Shown here in pieces: positions 6,894 to 8,295 of a stretch of 8,295 nucleotides of DNA. The DNA is from Candidatus Omnitrophota bacterium (GTDB lineage Bacteria > Omnitrophota > Gorgyraeia > Gygaellales > Profunditerraquicolaceae). The notes under the pieces were generated by a model, which was not told the DNA's origin, did no database searches, and saw nothing but the letters and a program-made list of their open reading frames with translations. The DNA is taken from NCBI GenBank assembly GCA_028715095.1, contig JAQUSM010000039.1, positions 1 through 8,295 on the forward strand, given 5' to 3'. A program made the translations under genes and the position numbers. The first letter of the stretch is position 1. Every line of letters begins with the position of its first letter.

Positions 6894-7648
6894 TGGGCTG
6901 CGTTATCGCGATGGCCGGAAAAGGCGGTACAGGGAAAACCACAATCGCCTCATTAATTATCCGCAGAATTAAGGAAAAGAAACTCGGTTCGGTTTTAGCC
7001 GTAGACGCAGACCCTAATAATAACCTGGGCGAGGTCTTAGGGTTAAAACCCGGCCGTAACATAGGGGCAATCCTGGATGATATATCCGCAAATCCGGCAA
7101 CCGTACCATCCGGTATGCCGAAAGAACGTTTTATAGAATACCAGGTGCAATCAGCGGTCCAGGAAGAGGACGGGTTTGATATCCTGAGCATGGGTAAACC
7201 TGAAGGCCCGGGATGTTATTGTTACGTTAACAATGTTTTAAGGGCTGTTATGTCCAAGCTGATCAAGGATTATGATTATATAGTTATTGATAACGAAGCT
7301 GGCTTAGAGCATTTATCCCGGCGTACCAGCAGGTTTGCCGATATGCTTATCGTTGTGTCAGATGCCTCCAGCATAGGCTTAAAATCAGCGCAGAGAATTA
7401 ATGAATTGGCGGAACAATTAAAACTGGAGATAAAAAAAAGATTTCTTTTGGTAAACCGTTTTAATGAGAATATAAAAAAGGGAAAGATCGGGGAAACAGG
7501 GTTAGAGTATCTTGGCTGCCTGCCGCCGGATCATTTAATTGAAGAATTAAGCTTAAAAGGCTCCTCGGTTTTTGATTTGGATAACGATGCGCCGATATTA
7601 ACGGCGCTTAATTCATTGGGAGAGAAAATATGGAAACGCAATCAGTGA
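6893..7648 (+). CDS. cooC: CooC/AcsF-type nickel-insertion ATPase for CODH or acetyl-CoA synthase
   Basis: A 251-residue MinD/SIMIBI-class P-loop ATPase that assists nickel insertion into the C-cluster of CO dehydrogenase or the A-cluster of acetyl-CoA synthase. Seen: deviant Walker A GKGGTGKTT at 9-17 with the signature lysine K10, switch I DADPNNNL at 38-45, the nickel-binding CYC motif with C108 and C110 (the CxC at the CooC dimer interface), and Walker B-like YIVIDNEAG at 129-137 followed by the LEHLSRRT segment typical of CooC. A plausible GGTGA ribosome binding site (6881-6885) lies in the end of acsV. Its 3' end overlaps acsD by 19 bases. Whether it is CooC (CODH-specific) or AcsF (ACS-specific) cannot be told from sequence alone; the CFeSP gene context favours the ACS/CODH complex generally. 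Confidence 0.94.
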   Translation: MGCVIAMAGKGGTGKTTIASLIIRRIKEKKLGSVLAVDADPNNNLGEVLGLKPGRNIGAILDDISANPATVPSGMPKERFIEYQVQSAVQEEDGFDILSMGKPEGPGCYCYVNNVLRAVMSKLIKDYDYIVIDNEAGLEHLSRRTSRFADMLIVVSDASSIGLKSAQRINELAEQLKLEIKKRFLLVNRFNENIKKGKIGETGLEYLGCLPPDHLIEELSLKGSSVFDLDNDAPILTALNSLGEKIWKRNQ

Positions 7649-8295
7649 TCGAGAAATGGCCGGGTGTAATTTCTACTATAACTATCGGAGCGAATAATGA
7701 GAATGGCGGCTCACGTATTAATCCGGTAAAAATCGGAGGCCAGAACAGCCTGCCGTTGTTATTTAAAGAAGGAGAGATCCCCAACCCTCCTGCGATTGCC
7801 TTTGAAATCTGGGACACTCCGCCGCAGGATTGGGATGAATAGCTGGTTTTAGCTTATGGCAAAGTTTTGGATGAGCCGCTTGCCTGGGCTGATAAATGTG
7901 TAAATGAATTTAAAGCGCGGTTACTTTGCGTAAGAATGCAGGGAACGCACCCTGATTCCGGGAATAAAAGCCCCAAGGAGGCGGCAAAATTTATTTCCTC
8001 GCTTTTAAAAAAGGTAAAGGTACCGTTAATAATCATTGGAAGCGGCGATGATGCCAAAGACAACCTGATTTTACCCGCCTGTTCTGAAGCGGCCAAGGGG
8101 GAACGCTGCCTGATCGGCTCCGCGGTCCAGGATAATTATAAGACTTTGGTTGCCAGCGTCCTGGCGGATGGACACTACCTTATTGCCGAAAGCCCCATAG
8201 ATATCAATATTGCCAAGCAGCTGAATATATTAATCTCCGATATGGGTTTAAGCCTTGACCGGATTGTAATTAACCCGACTATCGGAGCCTTAGGT
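7630..8295 (+). CDS. acsD: Corrinoid iron-sulfur protein small subunit, with in-frame TAG at codon 71 (3' end outside window)
   Basis: AcsD (archaeal CdhD) is the TIM-barrel partner of AcsC in CFeSP. The window shows 222 codons of a family of roughly 310-320. Codons 1-70 match the N-terminus: VISTITIGA, GGSRINPVKIGG, and the first barrel strand PPAIAFEIWD ending DWDE. Codon 71 is TAG. The same frame then stays open to the edge and continues conserved family sequence: a helix with VLDEPLAWADKCV, PLIIIGSGD, the ENYKSL-like DNYKTL, and SPIDINIAKQLNILIS followed by DRIVINPTIGALG. Spacing across the TAG agrees with the Moorella protein as I recall it, so a single substitution or a recoded UAG explains it better than a frameshift. 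The ATG overlaps cooC by 19 bases, with GGGAGAG just upstream. If UAG stops translation here, CFeSP would be non-functional and this is a pseudogene. Confidence 0.9.
7840..7842 (+). other. In-frame amber codon within acsD
   Basis: TAG follows the codons for W-D-E and precedes those for L-V-L in an otherwise continuous acsD frame. It falls between the first barrel strand and the first helix. One base change from CAG, AAG, GAG, TGG, TAT or TAC would give it. Only a weak four-pair hairpin (AGCT at 7841-7844 with AGCT at 7851-7854) lies next to it, which is not convincing as a recoding element. Confidence 0.85.

Noticed and set aside
7630..7842. A separate 70-residue gene ending at 7842
   Set aside because: The sequence is the N-terminus of the CFeSP small subunit and continues in the same frame past the TAG, so it is part of acsD.
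7840..7860. A possible recoding hairpin or PYLIS-like element just after the acsD TAG
   Set aside because: Only a four-pair stem (AGCT with AGCT, six-base loop) forms, and the flanking bases do not extend it. That is expected by chance, and bacterial UAG decoding does not clearly need such an element.
7843..8295. Translation restarting after the TAG to give a split AcsD
   Set aside because: The next in-frame candidates are TTG at 7867 and ATG at 7936, neither with a convincing ribosome binding site. A product starting there would lack the first barrel strand.

Overview
The window is one co-directional, tightly packed plus-strand gene run from an anaerobic bacterium that uses the Wood-Ljungdahl (reductive acetyl-CoA) pathway. 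Nine complete or partial genes precede a tenth that runs off the right edge. Gaps between genes are 12 bases or fewer and four junctions overlap, so the run looks like a single operon or two abutting ones. No promoter, terminator, RNA gene, mobile element or CRISPR array is visible, and no gene-free stretch exceeds about 12 bases. Base composition is moderate, and codon use looks uniform by eye. The mix of a divergent polysaccharide deacetylase, a bactofilin and acetogen-type carbonyl-branch genes suits an uncultured anaerobic lineage such as Omnitrophota, but that placement is only an inference.

Left part (2-2948), housekeeping and envelope genes: the 3' part of a divergent polysaccharide deacetylase, tsaD (tRNA t6A synthesis), a short MgtC/SapB-type membrane protein, a bactofilin with a C-terminal excisionase/MerR-like helix-turn-helix (HTH), and a small protein made of the same type of HTH plus one C-terminal membrane helix. 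The last two are adjacent, carry related HTH modules and share a short peptide. They look like a two-part device linking a bactofilin polymer, DNA (or another HTH partner) and the membrane.

Right part (2953-8295), C1 and nickel metabolism: larB (first enzyme of nickel-pincer cofactor synthesis, with no larC or larE in view), acsC (large subunit of the corrinoid iron-sulfur protein, CFeSP), acsV (ATP-dependent reductive activator of CFeSP), cooC/acsF (nickel-insertion ATPase for CODH or ACS) and acsD (small subunit of CFeSP). AcsC and AcsD form the heterodimer that carries the methyl group to acetyl-CoA synthase. AcsV rescues the oxidised corrinoid, and CooC matures the nickel enzyme that receives the methyl group. 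The CODH, ACS and methyltransferase genes are not in the window.

The most striking observation is an in-frame TAG at codon 71 of acsD (7840-7842). The same frame stays open to the window edge and encodes clearly conserved CFeSP small-subunit sequence on both sides, with no sign of an insertion or deletion. This is either a sequence error, a recent nonsense mutation, or a recoded UAG (for example pyrrolysine). Two other genes end with TAG. At one of them, tsaD, readthrough would fuse TsaD to the MgtC-like protein, so UAG is probably not reassigned genome-wide; site-specific recoding or an error is more likely.
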